64,000 bases of DNA from an uncultured Pelagibacteraceae bacterium (lineage in GTDB: Bacteria > Pseudomonadota > Alphaproteobacteria > Pelagibacterales > Pelagibacteraceae): contig CACIPU010000001.1 of NCBI GenBank assembly GCA_902588625.1, positions 41,886 through 105,885 on the forward strand. The letters are read 5' to 3'. Position numbers and translations under genes: made by a program. Every line of letters starts with the position of its first letter. The stretch's first letter is position 1. The notes below the pieces were generated by a model. It saw nothing but the letters and a program-made list of their open reading frames with translations. It was not told where the DNA came from and made no database searches. This document shows positions 8,380 to 17,821 of the stretch, piece by piece.

Positions 8380-10171
8380 TTTTTTGTTTTTTTTCAGAAA
8401 AAAGTTTTGTTAACTGGTTTATCATTACATCTCCAAGTTCTTGAACGTCTGCAATTTTTATTGCTTTTTGGTAATATCTCGTAACATCATGACCAATTCC
8501 AACAGCAAATATTTCAACATTTGAATTTTCTTCTATCCATTTTACTGTTTGCTTCAAATGTTTTTCTAAATAATCACCAGAATTTACAGATAAGGTAGAG
8601 TCATCTACAGGGGCCCCATCTGAAATTACCATTAATATTTTTCTTTCTTCTTTTCTATTAGCAATTCTTTTAAAGGCCCAGAGTAAAGCTTCACCGTCAA
8701 TATTTTCTTTTAATAAACCTTCTTTCAACATTAAACCAAGATTTTTTTTTGATAATTTCCATGGTTTATTCGCAGCTTTATAAATAATATGTCTGAGATC
8801 ATTTAATCTGCCAGGATTAGATGGTTTATTTTCTAAATTCCATTTTTCTCTACTCTTTCCACCTTTCCAATTTTTTGTTGTAAAACCTAAGATTTCAACT
8901 TTAACAGAACATTTCTCCAAAGTTCTTGATAAAATATCTGCACAAATTGCAGCAACAGAAATAGGTCTACCTCTCATAGAACCTGAATTATCAATTAGAA
9001 GAGTAACTACTGTATCTTTAAATTCAGTTTCTTTTTCCATCTTATGAGACAATGCTTGAAAAGGATTTATAATTATTCTTGAAAGTTTTGATGAATCTAA
9101 AATTCCTTCTTCTAAATCAAATTCCCAAGATCTATTTTGTTTTGCTAATAATTGTCTCTGGAGTTTATTTGCAAGTTTTGTAACTAGATTTTGTAAACTA
9201 GTAAGTTGTTGATCTAAGCTTTTTCTAAGTCTTGCAATTTCATCTTCAGACTCTAAGTCTTCAGCGTTTTTTACTTCATCATAATTATTTGTGTATATTT
9301 TATACTTCTCTTTTGCTAACTTTTTATTTATGGATCTTTGTTCTACTGAAATTTCTTTTTCGTTAAATTGATCAACATCATCGCTTTCACTTAAATTTTC
9401 AAAGCTACTATCAGATATTTTCAACTCAGAATCTTCAACATTTTCGTCATCCTTTTTAGATAAACTGTTGTCTTCATCATTATTTTCAGATTTTGAATTA
9501 TCTTCTGCTGTGTTTTCATTTTCTTCTTTTTCTTCTTTAGATTCAGAATCCTTATAATTGAGACTATTAATCAATTTAGAAATTAACTGACTATAAGAAC
9601 TTTGGTCATTAATATTATTATTTAGAAGTTTTAGTTTAGGATTCAGATTATTGTCAAATAATTCTTTCCAGTAGCTGAGTACTTTTTTAGTTGATCTAGT
9701 TTGTTTTATATTAAAAAAATAAGATCTTAAGTACAATTCAAACGCTTCAGTAATAGGAACATCTGCTTCAGTTTTTATTTCATCTATTTTTTTTTCTTTA
9801 AATTTATTTTCATAACATTCTACTATATTATTTTTTACACCTTTTAACTTATTTGATCCTATTTTTTCATATCTAATTTTTTCAGCTATTGCATATAGGG
9901 CTTTACCAGTAGAACTTTTAGGTTCATTTTTAATATAAATTTTTTTGTTATTGTATTTGATTTTTAATGCTTCTGAGTCAGCAAATGCCCTCAAATTAGT
10001 AAAATCTTGAATATTTTTTAACTTGATAATTTCTGGTAAATTTAATGAATTTTTTTTTGATGGTAAGTTATTATCAAAACTAATTTCTAAATCATAATTA
10101 CCCGAAATAGCTTTTACAGCTGAAGTAATAGCTGATTTAAATCTTTCTTTTAATATTTCTTGTTCATCCAT
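8369..10171 (-). CDS. cobT: CobT-like cobaltochelatase subunit (VWA protein)
   Basis: This 600-residue protein has the CobT layout: an N-terminal helical domain, a long acidic low-complexity linker (about residues 200-290, runs of E, D, S and N), and a C-terminal von Willebrand A domain. The VWA metal site is visible as DNSGSMRG near residue 395. In aerobic cobalamin synthesis CobT works with the AAA+ protein CobS and the large subunit CobN to insert cobalt. No cobN or other cob gene is in this window. The gene follows cobS by eight bases. A chaperone-like MoxR/VWA role independent of B12 is possible. Confidence 0.9.
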   Translation of the reverse strand: MDEQEILKERFKSAITSAVKAISGNYDLEISFDNNLPSKKNSLNLPEIIKLKNIQDFTNLRAFADSEALKIKYNNKKIYIKNEPKSSTGKALYAIAEKIRYEKIGSNKLKGVKNNIVECYENKFKEKKIDEIKTEADVPITEAFELYLRSYFFNIKQTRSTKKVLSYWKELFDNNLNPKLKLLNNNINDQSSYSQLISKLINSLNYKDSESKEEKEENENTAEDNSKSENNDEDNSLSKKDDENVEDSELKISDSSFENLSESDDVDQFNEKEISVEQRSINKKLAKEKYKIYTNNYDEVKNAEDLESEDEIARLRKSLDQQLTSLQNLVTKLANKLQRQLLAKQNRSWEFDLEEGILDSSKLSRIIINPFQALSHKMEKETEFKDTVVTLLIDNSGSMRGRPISVAAICADILSRTLEKCSVKVEILGFTTKNWKGGKSREKWNLENKPSNPGRLNDLRHIIYKAANKPWKLSKKNLGLMLKEGLLKENIDGEALLWAFKRIANRKEERKILMVISDGAPVDDSTLSVNSGDYLEKHLKQTVKWIEENSNVEIFAVGIGHDVTRYYQKAIKIADVQELGDVMINQLTKLFSEKKQKTIH

Positions 10172-10179
10172 TCGAAAAT

Positions 10180-11154
10180 TTATACTTTGATATTAATTGA
10201 TGATTCTGGTAAATCTTCGCCAAAACATCTCTGATAATATTCAGCAATTATATTTTTTTCTAAGTCATCACATTTGTTTAAAAAAGTAACTCTGAATGCA
10301 TATCCAACATCATTAAATATTTTAGAATTTTCTGCCCAATGTAAAACAGTTCTTGGACTCATAACAGTTGAAATATCACCATTTACAAATCCTTTTCTAC
10401 TTAAGTCAGCAACCTTAATCATGTTGGAGATTATTTCTTTACCTTCTTTAGTATTATAACTTTTATTTTTTGCTATGATGATTTCTAATTCTTTATCAAA
10501 CTTTAAATAGTTTAAGGTCGTTACTATATTCCATCTATCCATTTGACCTTGGTTGATTTGTTGGGTTCCCTGATAAAGTCCACTTGTATCTCCAAGCCCA
10601 ATTGTATTTGAAGTTGCAAATAATCTAAACAATGGATGTTGCTTTAGTATTTTATTTTGATCCAATAGTGTGAAATTTCCTTCTTTTTCTAAAACTCTCT
10701 GTATTACAAACATAACATCAGGTCGCCCAGCATCATATTCATCAAAAACTAGAGCAATGGGGTTTTGAATAGACCATGGAAGAATACCTTCTTTGAATTC
10801 AGTAATTTGTTTACTGTCCTTAATTACAATTGCATCTTTACCAATCAAATCTATTCTACTTATGTGACTATCTAAGTTTACTCTAATACAAGGCCAATTT
10901 AACCTAGCGGCCACTTGTTCTATATGAGTTGATTTCCCTGTTCCATGATAGCCTTGAATTAGAACACGCTTATTAAATGCAAAACCATAAATTATTGCAA
11001 GTGTTGTATCTCTATCAAACTTATATGTACTATCTATTTCTGGTACATACTCATTTTTTTTAGAAAAACCATCTATTTTTAAATCAGAATCTATTCCGAA
11101 CACTTGGTTTACTGAGACTTTAATATCTGGAACCAAATCAGTTAAATTACTCAT
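10180..11154 (-). CDS. cobS: CobS-like AAA+ ATPase
   Basis: This 324-residue MoxR-clade AAA+ ATPase has Walker A GYHGTGKS at 68-75, Walker B LVFDE at 135-139, and a sensor-1 region with ATSNTIG. CobS forms the ATPase ring that pairs with the VWA protein CobT. Here cobT starts eight bases downstream and a J-domain gene ends just upstream (stop at 11160), so the three look cotranscribed. Whether it serves a cobalt chelatase or another client cannot be told from the window. Confidence 0.92.
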   Translation of the reverse strand: MSNLTDLVPDIKVSVNQVFGIDSDLKIDGFSKKNEYVPEIDSTYKFDRDTTLAIIYGFAFNKRVLIQGYHGTGKSTHIEQVAARLNWPCIRVNLDSHISRIDLIGKDAIVIKDSKQITEFKEGILPWSIQNPIALVFDEYDAGRPDVMFVIQRVLEKEGNFTLLDQNKILKQHPLFRLFATSNTIGLGDTSGLYQGTQQINQGQMDRWNIVTTLNYLKFDKELEIIIAKNKSYNTKEGKEIISNMIKVADLSRKGFVNGDISTVMSPRTVLHWAENSKIFNDVGYAFRVTFLNKCDDLEKNIIAEYYQRCFGEDLPESSINIKV

Positions 11155-11159
11155 AATTC

Positions 11160-11678
11160 TTATTTTCTTACCATTGTTAATTTTAAATGACTATAAGCCA
11201 AAGTTATTTTTTTTAATTTATCCTCAAATTTTTTGTTACCTGAGTTTTTATCAGGGTGATATTTTTTTACAAGGGTTTTGAATGTTTTTTGAATAATGGG
11301 CCAACTTGTATCGAATTGTAAACCCATTATTTTAAATGCATCTTTATCCTTATCACTCAGCTTTCGTCCATTTAGGCTATTAATTCTTTTTTCTTGATTA
11401 AAAAAAATGAATTTATCGTTTAAAGCATTAGACCACAGAATATTAAAAAAATTATCTGAAGATGCAAATTGTTGTGTAGGTCGATGCCACGTCATATCTG
11501 ACTTTAAAAAATTTTGAATTTCACTTTCTTCCATTCCATCAAAATAATCCCAACTTTTATTGAAAAGTTTAATATGCTCCTTACAAAGTAACTTATATTT
11601 TTTACTATTATCTTTTTCTGTAGGAGCCTTATAATCACCACTTTCACTACAATTTTCCCACTCGCAAATGTTTTTCAT
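11160..11678 (-). CDS. DnaJ-domain protein with N-terminal Cys/His cluster
   Basis: This 172-residue protein ends in a J domain of about 60 residues whose HPD motif is intact (YHPDKN near residue 145). It should therefore stimulate an Hsp70. The N-terminal part has Cys5, Cys10, Cys32 and His35, a possible small metal site, plus a WDYFDGM segment shared with alphaproteobacterial J proteins that sit beside bolA and cobS. It lacks the Gly/Phe region and CXXCXGXG zinc repeats of true DnaJ. It is the first gene of a likely dnaJ-like/cobS/cobT transcript and diverges from bolA. Confidence 0.85.
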   Translation of the reverse strand: MKNICEWENCSESGDYKAPTEKDNSKKYKLLCKEHIKLFNKSWDYFDGMEESEIQNFLKSDMTWHRPTQQFASSDNFFNILWSNALNDKFIFFNQEKRINSLNGRKLSDKDKDAFKIMGLQFDTSWPIIQKTFKTLVKKYHPDKNSGNKKFEDKLKKITLAYSHLKLTMVRK

Positions 11679-11721
11679 TGTTTAAAACTATTACATGTTT
11701 TAATATTTTAGAAGTAAAATC

Positions 11722-11973
11722 ATGACGATTCACGATGAAATAAAAAAAAAAATTAGTAAAAATATAAATTTAGAAAATATAATTTTAATTGATAATTCCT
11801 ATCTTCATAAGAAACATAAGTCTTTTGATATTAATAAAATACATCTTAAAATTATAATAGAGTCGAAAAAACTAAAAAAATTAAGCAAAGTTGACGCACA
11901 TAAAAAAATCTATTCTCTTTTAAGAGAGGAAATGAAGAACAAAATCCATGCTTTAGAAATAGAAGTAAAATAA
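11722..11973 (+). CDS. BolA-family protein
   Basis: This is an 83-residue protein with the BolA alpha/beta fold pattern: an N-terminal helix, the IDNSYLHKKHKS loop, a strand segment (HLKIIIESKKL), then a helix ending in MKNKIHALEIEV. BolA proteins pair with monothiol glutaredoxins in iron-sulfur or redox signalling, and some act as regulators. The usual histidine-rich SHxHxGH loop is reduced to YLHKKHK. It is divergent from the DnaJ-like gene, a neighbourhood known in Alphaproteobacteria. It converges on aroB with four bases between the stops. Confidence 0.82.
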   Translation: MTIHDEIKKKISKNINLENIILIDNSYLHKKHKSFDINKIHLKIIIESKKLKKLSKVDAHKKIYSLLREEMKNKIHALEIEVK

Positions 11974-12007
11974 ATTTTTAAAAGTAATATGATTTTAAAA
12001 ATTTTTT
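11972..12007. terminator. A/T-only hairpin between bolA and aroB
   Basis: Arms at 11972-11983 and 11993-12004 are perfect 12-base inverted repeats made only of A and T, with a nine-base loop and T/A runs on both sides. The hairpin overlaps the stop of bolA and the 3' end of aroB. It could end transcription in both directions, but the stem has no G:C pair, so this is weak. Confidence 0.35.
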
Positions 12008-13090
12008 GATTTCAACATCTTTTAAGAAAATTTCCTTTGGTTTAGTTGTTTTACCAATTTTTTTTAATAAAATTAAATTAATTTTTTCACTAAAGTTTTT
12101 TTTATCTTTTTTCATAAAATAAATAATTTTATTTATTTCTTTTTTTTTAAATATTTTTTTAATATTTACTAATAAATTTAAATTATGGTAATGTTTTTTT
12201 ACTAACAATAATTCTCGCATTGACAACAATTTTTTTCTATATGATAGTTCACTAGCGACTATCATACCTAGTAGAACTGCTTCACCATGATTTAATTTTT
12301 TAGAAAATTTTTTTGCTCCTTCGAACCCATGAGCAAAAGTATGACCAAAGTTTAAAATCATTCTTAAATTTTTTTCTTTTTCGTCTTTACTAACTATAAA
12401 ACTTTTTATTTTACAACTTTTAAAGATAGCTTTAACTAGAAGTTTATTATCTTTTTGAATTATAATTTTTTTTCCATTTTTAAAAAGCCAAAAGAAAAAT
12501 TTTTTATCTAATATTAAGGAATGCTTTAATATTTCTCCGTACCCAGAGACAATTTCTCTTTGAGGCAAACTTTTTAATACAGCAATATCACTTAGAACAA
12601 AATCAGGTTGATAATATGTTCCTATAAGATTTTTTCCATGAGGGGTGTTAATCCCTGTCTTCCCTCCGATAGATGCATCGACTTGTGATAATAAAGTTGT
12701 TGGAATATTAACATATCGCATTCCTCTTTTTGTAAGATTTGCAATAAACGCTGATAAATCTCCTATGATACCTCCTCCAAAAGAAATAACACAATCTGAT
12801 CTATTAAAATTCATTTTTAATAAATTTTTAATAATTTTATTTACAACATAAATATTTTTATTTTTTTCATTAGCAGATAATTTATATAATTTTAGCTCAT
12901 ATTTTTTTAATGGCTTCATTAGTTGAGCTAATAATTTTTTTGGTAATTTTTTGTCACTTATAATGCATATTTTTTTTACTTCTGGTAAATCATTTTTAAT
13001 TAATTTATCTACATTTTTTAAAAGATTATTTCCAAAGTAAATTGGATAACTTTTACTTTTTGTTCTTATTATAAGTTTATTTTTTTTCAT
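11978..13090 (-). CDS. aroB: 3-dehydroquinate synthase
   Basis: This 370-residue enzyme converts DAHP to 3-dehydroquinate, the second shikimate-pathway step. The NAD-binding GGGIIGDLSAFIA motif, the metal-ligand histidines in LNHGEAV and NFGHTFAHGFE, and the GKTGINTPHGKN loop are all present. aroK ends 14 bases inside its start, so the pair is translationally linked. The coding sequence is unusually rich in lysine and asparagine, in line with the base bias. Confidence 0.95.
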   Translation of the reverse strand: MKKNKLIIRTKSKSYPIYFGNNLLKNVDKLIKNDLPEVKKICIISDKKLPKKLLAQLMKPLKKYELKLYKLSANEKNKNIYVVNKIIKNLLKMNFNRSDCVISFGGGIIGDLSAFIANLTKRGMRYVNIPTTLLSQVDASIGGKTGINTPHGKNLIGTYYQPDFVLSDIAVLKSLPQREIVSGYGEILKHSLILDKKFFFWLFKNGKKIIIQKDNKLLVKAIFKSCKIKSFIVSKDEKEKNLRMILNFGHTFAHGFEGAKKFSKKLNHGEAVLLGMIVASELSYRKKLLSMRELLLVKKHYHNLNLLVNIKKIFKKKEINKIIYFMKKDKKNFSEKINLILLKKIGKTTKPKEIFLKDVEIKKFLKSYYF

Positions 13091-13586
13091 AAATATTTAT
13101 AATTTTTTTTACAATATCTTCTTTAGATAACTTATTACAATCAATTTTATAATTAGCTAATTTATAAATACTTTTCCTTTGATCATAGAGTTTTCTAATT
13201 TTTACATTTGTATTTTTTCCAATTGCCAAAGGTCTTTTTTTATTCCATTTTATTCTCTTATTAATAATATCAAGATTTATATCTAACCAAAAAGAGATAG
13301 AGTTTTTTAAAACAGCATCTCTAATAACTTTATTAATAAAAGCTCCACCACCTAGCGCTATAACACTTTTACTTTTTTTAAGTGATTCTAAAACGACCTT
13401 TTCTTCTTCAATTCTAAAAAAGTCTTCTCCTTTTTTTTTGAAAATTTCAGAAATTTTCATTGAAAAGTTCTTTTCAATATTAGAGTCAGTATCAATAAAT
13501 TTTAAATTTTGCTTTTTAGCCACAATTCTAGCTAATGTAGATTTGCCAACGCCCATCATTCCCAATAAAACTACGTTTTTTTTCAC
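13077..13586 (-). CDS. aroK: Shikimate kinase
   Basis: This 169-residue P-loop kinase phosphorylates shikimate. Walker A is GMMGVGKST at 8-16, the substrate-binding DTDS is near 32-35, the GGGAF loop is near 79-83, and the LID arginine segment (KKRPLA) is near 118-123. It precedes and overlaps aroB by 14 bases, a widespread aroK-aroB pairing. The 74 bases to the divergent small membrane protein gene probably hold promoters for both sides. Confidence 0.95.
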   Translation of the reverse strand: MKKNVVLLGMMGVGKSTLARIVAKKQNLKFIDTDSNIEKNFSMKISEIFKKKGEDFFRIEEEKVVLESLKKSKSVIALGGGAFINKVIRDAVLKNSISFWLDINLDIINKRIKWNKKRPLAIGKNTNVKIRKLYDQRKSIYKLANYKIDCNKLSKEDIVKKIINIYEKK

Positions 13587-13660
13587 TGTTAACAGAAATT
13601 TTAAATTTGATTTTTCACAATTATGTCTTATTTATCGAGTGTAAATATAATTTAATAAAT

Positions 13661-13846
13661 ATGCAACTTAGATTAACACCTAGAAAAAACAGAAATTTAA
13701 TTAGTATAACTTTTATAATCAAGGTTGTAATAATCGTACTAGTTTTATTTTTAGGAATATTTTTGCTTAATAAAATTGATTTTCCAACTCCAACAAAACT
13801 TATTAAGCAAGAAATCAGCAATGATAAGCTTATCACACTTAAATAA
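13661..13846 (+). CDS. Small single-pass membrane protein
   Basis: The chosen ATG at 13661 gives 61 residues: a basic N-terminus (QLRLTPRKNRN), one strong transmembrane helix (about residues 13-37), and a periplasmic or cytoplasmic tail with FPTPTK and ISNDKL. A farther upstream in-frame start would add 18 residues of poor quality. It overlaps the next gene by 26 bases, which argues that both are real and cotranscribed. I do not recognise a function; small proteins of this shape are found near aroK in related genomes, but that is from memory and uncertain. Confidence 0.6.
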   Translation: MQLRLTPRKNRNLISITFIIKVVIIVLVLFLGIFLLNKIDFPTPTKLIKQEISNDKLITLK

Positions 13847-15560
13847 ATTAATATTATTTTTACTGTTTTTCATTTTAGTAAGTTTCGAGCCTTCACTTAG
13901 CGAAGACGAACCTGTTGATATCTGGGCGAATTCAGATGATAACCAAGAAGATTCAAAAGAAATTAGTCAAGGAGAAGATATTCTTATCGAAAAACCGATT
14001 TTGTCAGAAAGTATAAATAAAATAGAAATTAAAATTGATGAAAATATAATTGAAAATCCGAGTCAATCAGTAATTGGAATATTTGACCCTAAAGAAAATA
14101 ATTTTAATTTAGATATGTGGAAAAATACTGATGGAGAGGATATTAAAAAAATTTTAACAAGAATAAATAAAATAGAACTTTCTAATTCTTCAGAAGAATT
14201 ACTTTTTCAAGTTTTATTTACTAACGCGTATCCTCCTAAAAAAAATTTAAGCTCAGAAGAATTTTTAAAAATTAAGATAGATTGGTTGATTTACAAAAAA
14301 AGAATTAAAGATTTAGAATTATTATTAAAAAATAATCCGGACTCGGTACAAAATTCAAAGGCAGTAAAATTTTTAATAAATGAATATTTATCTTCAGCTA
14401 ATATTAAATCTGCTTGCGAAAAAATAAATCTCATCCAATCTAAAATTGAAAATAATTATCTAGAAAAGTTTAAAATTTATTGTTTAATAAATAATAATAA
14501 ACAAGATGAAGCTCAATTAATCTATGATCTTTTAGTAGAAAGAGGATTTGAAGATAAATTTTTTGAAGATAAAATTAATTTTCTATTAGGGATTAGTTCA
14601 AGCACATCACAAAAAATTTTAGATAATAATTTATTAAATTTTTATTTATCATATATTACTAGTGATGACTTTAAATATGAACCTAATGAAAAAACTAATA
14701 ATTATATTTGGAGATATCTTACTTCCGCAAACTTAATAGAAGTAAATAATCTAGAAAACGAAAACATCATATCAACTTATGAACAAGCTGCAGCAAAAAA
14801 TTCATTTAATAAGGATGAAATATTTAAAATTTATCTTAAAATGGGTTTTAATTTTAACCAACTATCTAACTCACAAGAAATTTATAAAAATTTATCACCC
14901 TATAAAGCAAGAGCGCTAATTTACCAAAGTATTTTATTAACTGATAATATTGAAAAAAAAATTAGATTATCTATTTTACTTAAGGAGCTATTTATTAAAG
15001 ATAAAATTTTGAATGTTTATATCCTGGAATTATCAAATATATTAAAATCTATAAAGGCTGATGAAATTCCAGAAAATTATGTTAATTTTGTAAATGAAAA
15101 TATAGATGAAAAAAATAATAATAAGATTAAGTTTGATAATGATATTTTGCATAGATCTAAAGTTATAAGACATTTCATTGAAAAAAATTCTAAATTATCA
15201 AGAACAGAAAAAGATTTTAAAACTGTTTATAAAAAAATAAAAAGAAATAAGAAATATTTTATTTCTATAAAAGATATTGTTGTACTCGAATCACTTGCTG
15301 CTGATGGTATTTCTTTACCTGAAGATTTAGATTACTCAGCATTATCCACTCAACTCACTGTGCCAAAAAATTTATACGATTTAGTAAATGAAAATCAGCT
15401 TGGTTTAGTAATGCTAAAAATTGTAGAAATAATAGGTGAAGATAATGTTTACAACCTAGATCCAGAGACAGTGTATTTTTTAGTTAAAATACTTAATGAA
15501 CTCGATTTAAAAAAAATTAGAAATAATATTCTAAGTGAAGCTTTGCCAGTTAGAAGTTAG
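13821..15560 (+). CDS. Large exported helical protein of unknown function
   Basis: I start this at ATG 13821, which puts a clear signal peptide first (hydrophobic LILFLLFFILV, then a SLSEDEP cleavage region) and gives 579 residues. An upstream in-frame start at 13776 would bury it behind 15 extra residues. The mature N-terminal 100 residues are acidic and contain two related motifs, VDIWANSDDN and LDMWKNTDGED. The rest is helical and looks like degenerate TPR-type repeats, ending in LSEALPVRS. It overlaps the small membrane protein gene upstream and precedes def. Probably periplasmic; function unknown. Confidence 0.7.
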   Translation: MISLSHLNKLILFLLFFILVSFEPSLSEDEPVDIWANSDDNQEDSKEISQGEDILIEKPILSESINKIEIKIDENIIENPSQSVIGIFDPKENNFNLDMWKNTDGEDIKKILTRINKIELSNSSEELLFQVLFTNAYPPKKNLSSEEFLKIKIDWLIYKKRIKDLELLLKNNPDSVQNSKAVKFLINEYLSSANIKSACEKINLIQSKIENNYLEKFKIYCLINNNKQDEAQLIYDLLVERGFEDKFFEDKINFLLGISSSTSQKILDNNLLNFYLSYITSDDFKYEPNEKTNNYIWRYLTSANLIEVNNLENENIISTYEQAAAKNSFNKDEIFKIYLKMGFNFNQLSNSQEIYKNLSPYKARALIYQSILLTDNIEKKIRLSILLKELFIKDKILNVYILELSNILKSIKADEIPENYVNFVNENIDEKNNNKIKFDNDILHRSKVIRHFIEKNSKLSRTEKDFKTVYKKIKRNKKYFISIKDIVVLESLAADGISLPEDLDYSALSTQLTVPKNLYDLVNENQLGLVMLKIVEIIGEDNVYNLDPETVYFLVKILNELDLKKIRNNILSEALPVRS

Positions 15561-15622
15561 CCGGTAATATAAAAAATTACAATTACTTGACTAAAATAGT
15601 CTTATAATTTATTCATACTTTA

Positions 15623-16147
15623 ATGGCTCTTAGACAGATTTTAACAGAACCTAACAGTATATTAAGACAGAAATCCCTTCCAGTGGATTTGGTTGACGAA
15701 AATATTCAAAGTCTTATGGATGATATGTTGGAAACGATGTATGGAGCACCTGGCATAGGTTTGGCTGCAATTCAAATAGGTATACCAAAAAGGGTTATAG
15801 TTTTAGATATTGATCAAAAAGAGGGAAAAAAAAATCCTATATTTTTAGTAAATCCGGAGATAATTCAAAAATCAAAAAATTTATCAACATATGAAGAGGG
15901 CTGTTTATCAGTGCCTGGCCAATTTGCTGAGATTGATCGTCCTGATAAATGTAATATTAAATATTTAGATTATTATGGAGTAAAAAAAGAAATCAACGCT
16001 GAAGGTATGCTTGCTACGTGTATTCAGCATGAAATGGATCATTTAGAAGGTATTTTATTTATTGATTACTTGTCAAAATTAAAAAAAACAATGATTGTAA
16101 AAAAACTTTCAAAACAAAAGAAAGCACTAGAAAGAATTGTAGTTTAA
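15623..16147 (+). CDS. def: Peptide deformylase
   Basis: This 174-residue metallohydrolase removes the formyl group from new proteins. All three motifs are intact: GIGLAAIQ at 45-52, EGCLS with Cys94, and HEMDH with His136, Glu137 and His140. It is followed at 16 bases by fmt, which adds the formyl group to initiator tRNA, and then by truA, a conserved order. The 62-base upstream gap contains a GACTA-AAA-TAGTC inverted repeat (15589-15601) and a TATAAT at 15603-15608. Confidence 0.96.
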   Translation: MALRQILTEPNSILRQKSLPVDLVDENIQSLMDDMLETMYGAPGIGLAAIQIGIPKRVIVLDIDQKEGKKNPIFLVNPEIIQKSKNLSTYEEGCLSVPGQFAEIDRPDKCNIKYLDYYGVKKEINAEGMLATCIQHEMDHLEGILFIDYLSKLKKTMIVKKLSKQKKALERIVV

Positions 16148-16163
16148 ATTCAGCGGTATAAAA

Positions 16164-17084
16164 ATGTCATTTAATATAGTTTTTATGGGAACTCCTAAGT
16201 TTTCAGTTCCAACTCTAGATCTGTTACTAAAAAATAAATTTAATATTATAAAAGTTTACACTCAACCACCTAAAAAATCAAAAAGAGGCCAAAAAATTAA
16301 TTCATCTCCAGTAGAGGAGTACTGCAAAAAAAATAAAATAAGTTTTAGAAATCCTGAGGTTCTAGATTCTCAAGAAGAGTTTAAGATTTTTGAAAAACTT
16401 TCAGCAAACTTAGTTGTTGTCGTTGCCTATGGAAAAATAATTCCAAAAAGTTTTTTAAAAATAGCTAAATTTGGATTTATAAATATTCATGCCTCCCTGC
16501 TACCTAAATGGAGAGGAGCTGCACCAATTCAAAGAGCAATAATGAATAGAGATAAAAAGATAGGAATTAGTATTATGAAGATAAAAGAAAAATTAGACAG
16601 TGGACCTGTTTTAGTATCGAAGAAATTTGAACTAGATCAAAATGCAACTCACGATGAAATTGAAAAAAAACTTTCCATAGAAGGAGCAGATTTATTGATT
16701 CAGAGTTTAAAATCTATTGAAAAAGGGAATTTAAAATTAGTAGAACAAGACGAATCACAAGCCACCTACGCAAAAAAAATAGATAAAAATGAAACAAAAA
16801 TTAATTGGAACAAAGATGCTAATAAAGTTTTAGCGCATATCCATAGCCTTAGTCCTAGCCCTGGCGCTTGGTTTGAGATTGATAAAGAACGTTTTAAAGT
16901 TTTAAGAGTTAAAATATCTTCAGAAAATGGTCAACCTGGTTATGTTCTTGATGAAAATTTAACTATTGGATGTGGATTAAATTCCATTCAAATTATTGAA
17001 TTACAACGCCAGGGGAAAAATAGACAAACTAGCAAAGAATTTTTACTAGGTAAAAAAATTAGCAAAGGAACGATTCTAATTTAA
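16164..17084 (+). CDS. fmt: Methionyl-tRNA formyltransferase
   Basis: This 306-residue enzyme formylates Met-tRNA(fMet) using 10-formyl-THF. The GMGTPKFS start, the catalytic region with HASLLPKWRGAAPIQ, and the LDSGPVL loop match the family, followed by the C-terminal tRNA-binding domain. Its last base is the first base of truA (TAATG), so the two are coupled. It follows def closely. Confidence 0.96.
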   Translation: MSFNIVFMGTPKFSVPTLDLLLKNKFNIIKVYTQPPKKSKRGQKINSSPVEEYCKKNKISFRNPEVLDSQEEFKIFEKLSANLVVVVAYGKIIPKSFLKIAKFGFINIHASLLPKWRGAAPIQRAIMNRDKKIGISIMKIKEKLDSGPVLVSKKFELDQNATHDEIEKKLSIEGADLLIQSLKSIEKGNLKLVEQDESQATYAKKIDKNETKINWNKDANKVLAHIHSLSPSPGAWFEIDKERFKVLRVKISSENGQPGYVLDENLTIGCGLNSIQIIELQRQGKNRQTSKEFLLGKKISKGTILI

Positions 17085-17821
17085 TGCAAAGATATAAAAT
17101 CATTATAGAATATGAAGGGACTTCATTTGTGGGATGGCAATTTCAAAAAAATGGCCAATCTGTTCAAGAAGTATTACAAAAAGCAATATTTAATTTTTCA
17201 AAAGAAAAAGTAATTGTCACAGGAGCGGGAAGAACAGACTCAGGGGTTCATGCCTTGCAGCAAGTAGCACACTTTGATTTAAAAAAAAAAATAAAAAAAA
17301 AAAATCTTTTACATGCTATTAACCATAATATAGTAAATAAATCTGTAACGGTTTTAAAAATTAATAAAGTAAATAAAAATTTTCATTCAAGGTATGATGC
17401 TAAAAAAAGAACTTATTTATACTTAATTATTAATAGGCAATCACCCTTAGCGATTCAAAAGAACAAAGCTTGGCAGATAAGAAAAAAACTTGATATAAAA
17501 GCTATGAAAAAAGGTGCAAGATTATTATTAGGAACTCACAATTTTTCAACATATAGAGCTGCAGCGTGTGGAGCTAAATCACCCATTAGAACAATGGAAA
17601 AAATTTTAATAAAAAAAAATAAAGATAAAATTTCTTTAAGGTTTACATCTAAATCTTTTTTACAGCAGCAAGTTCGCTCAATGGTTGGTTGTATTAAATA
17701 TTTAGGAGAAGGAAAGTGGACTTTAGACAATTTTCAAAAATCATTTAAATCAAAAAATAGAACTAAATGTGCCCCTCCAGCGCCAGCATTTGGATTATAT
17801 TTAAAAAAAGTTTCTTATTAA
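17084..17821 (+). CDS. truA: tRNA pseudouridine synthase A
   Basis: This 245-residue enzyme makes pseudouridine at positions 38-40 of the tRNA anticodon arm. The catalytic aspartate is Asp52 in GRTDSGVHA. The N-terminal YEGTSFVGWQ and C-terminal SFLQQQVRSMVG segments are typical. Two A runs (17281-17291 and 17293-17304) encode the KKKIKKKN stretch and are slippage-prone. Its stop codon overlaps the convergent deacetylase stop on a shared TTAA. Confidence 0.96.
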   Translation: MQRYKIIIEYEGTSFVGWQFQKNGQSVQEVLQKAIFNFSKEKVIVTGAGRTDSGVHALQQVAHFDLKKKIKKKNLLHAINHNIVNKSVTVLKINKVNKNFHSRYDAKKRTYLYLIINRQSPLAIQKNKAWQIRKKLDIKAMKKGARLLLGTHNFSTYRAAACGAKSPIRTMEKILIKKNKDKISLRFTSKSFLQQQVRSMVGCIKYLGEGKWTLDNFQKSFKSKNRTKCAPPAPAFGLYLKKVSY

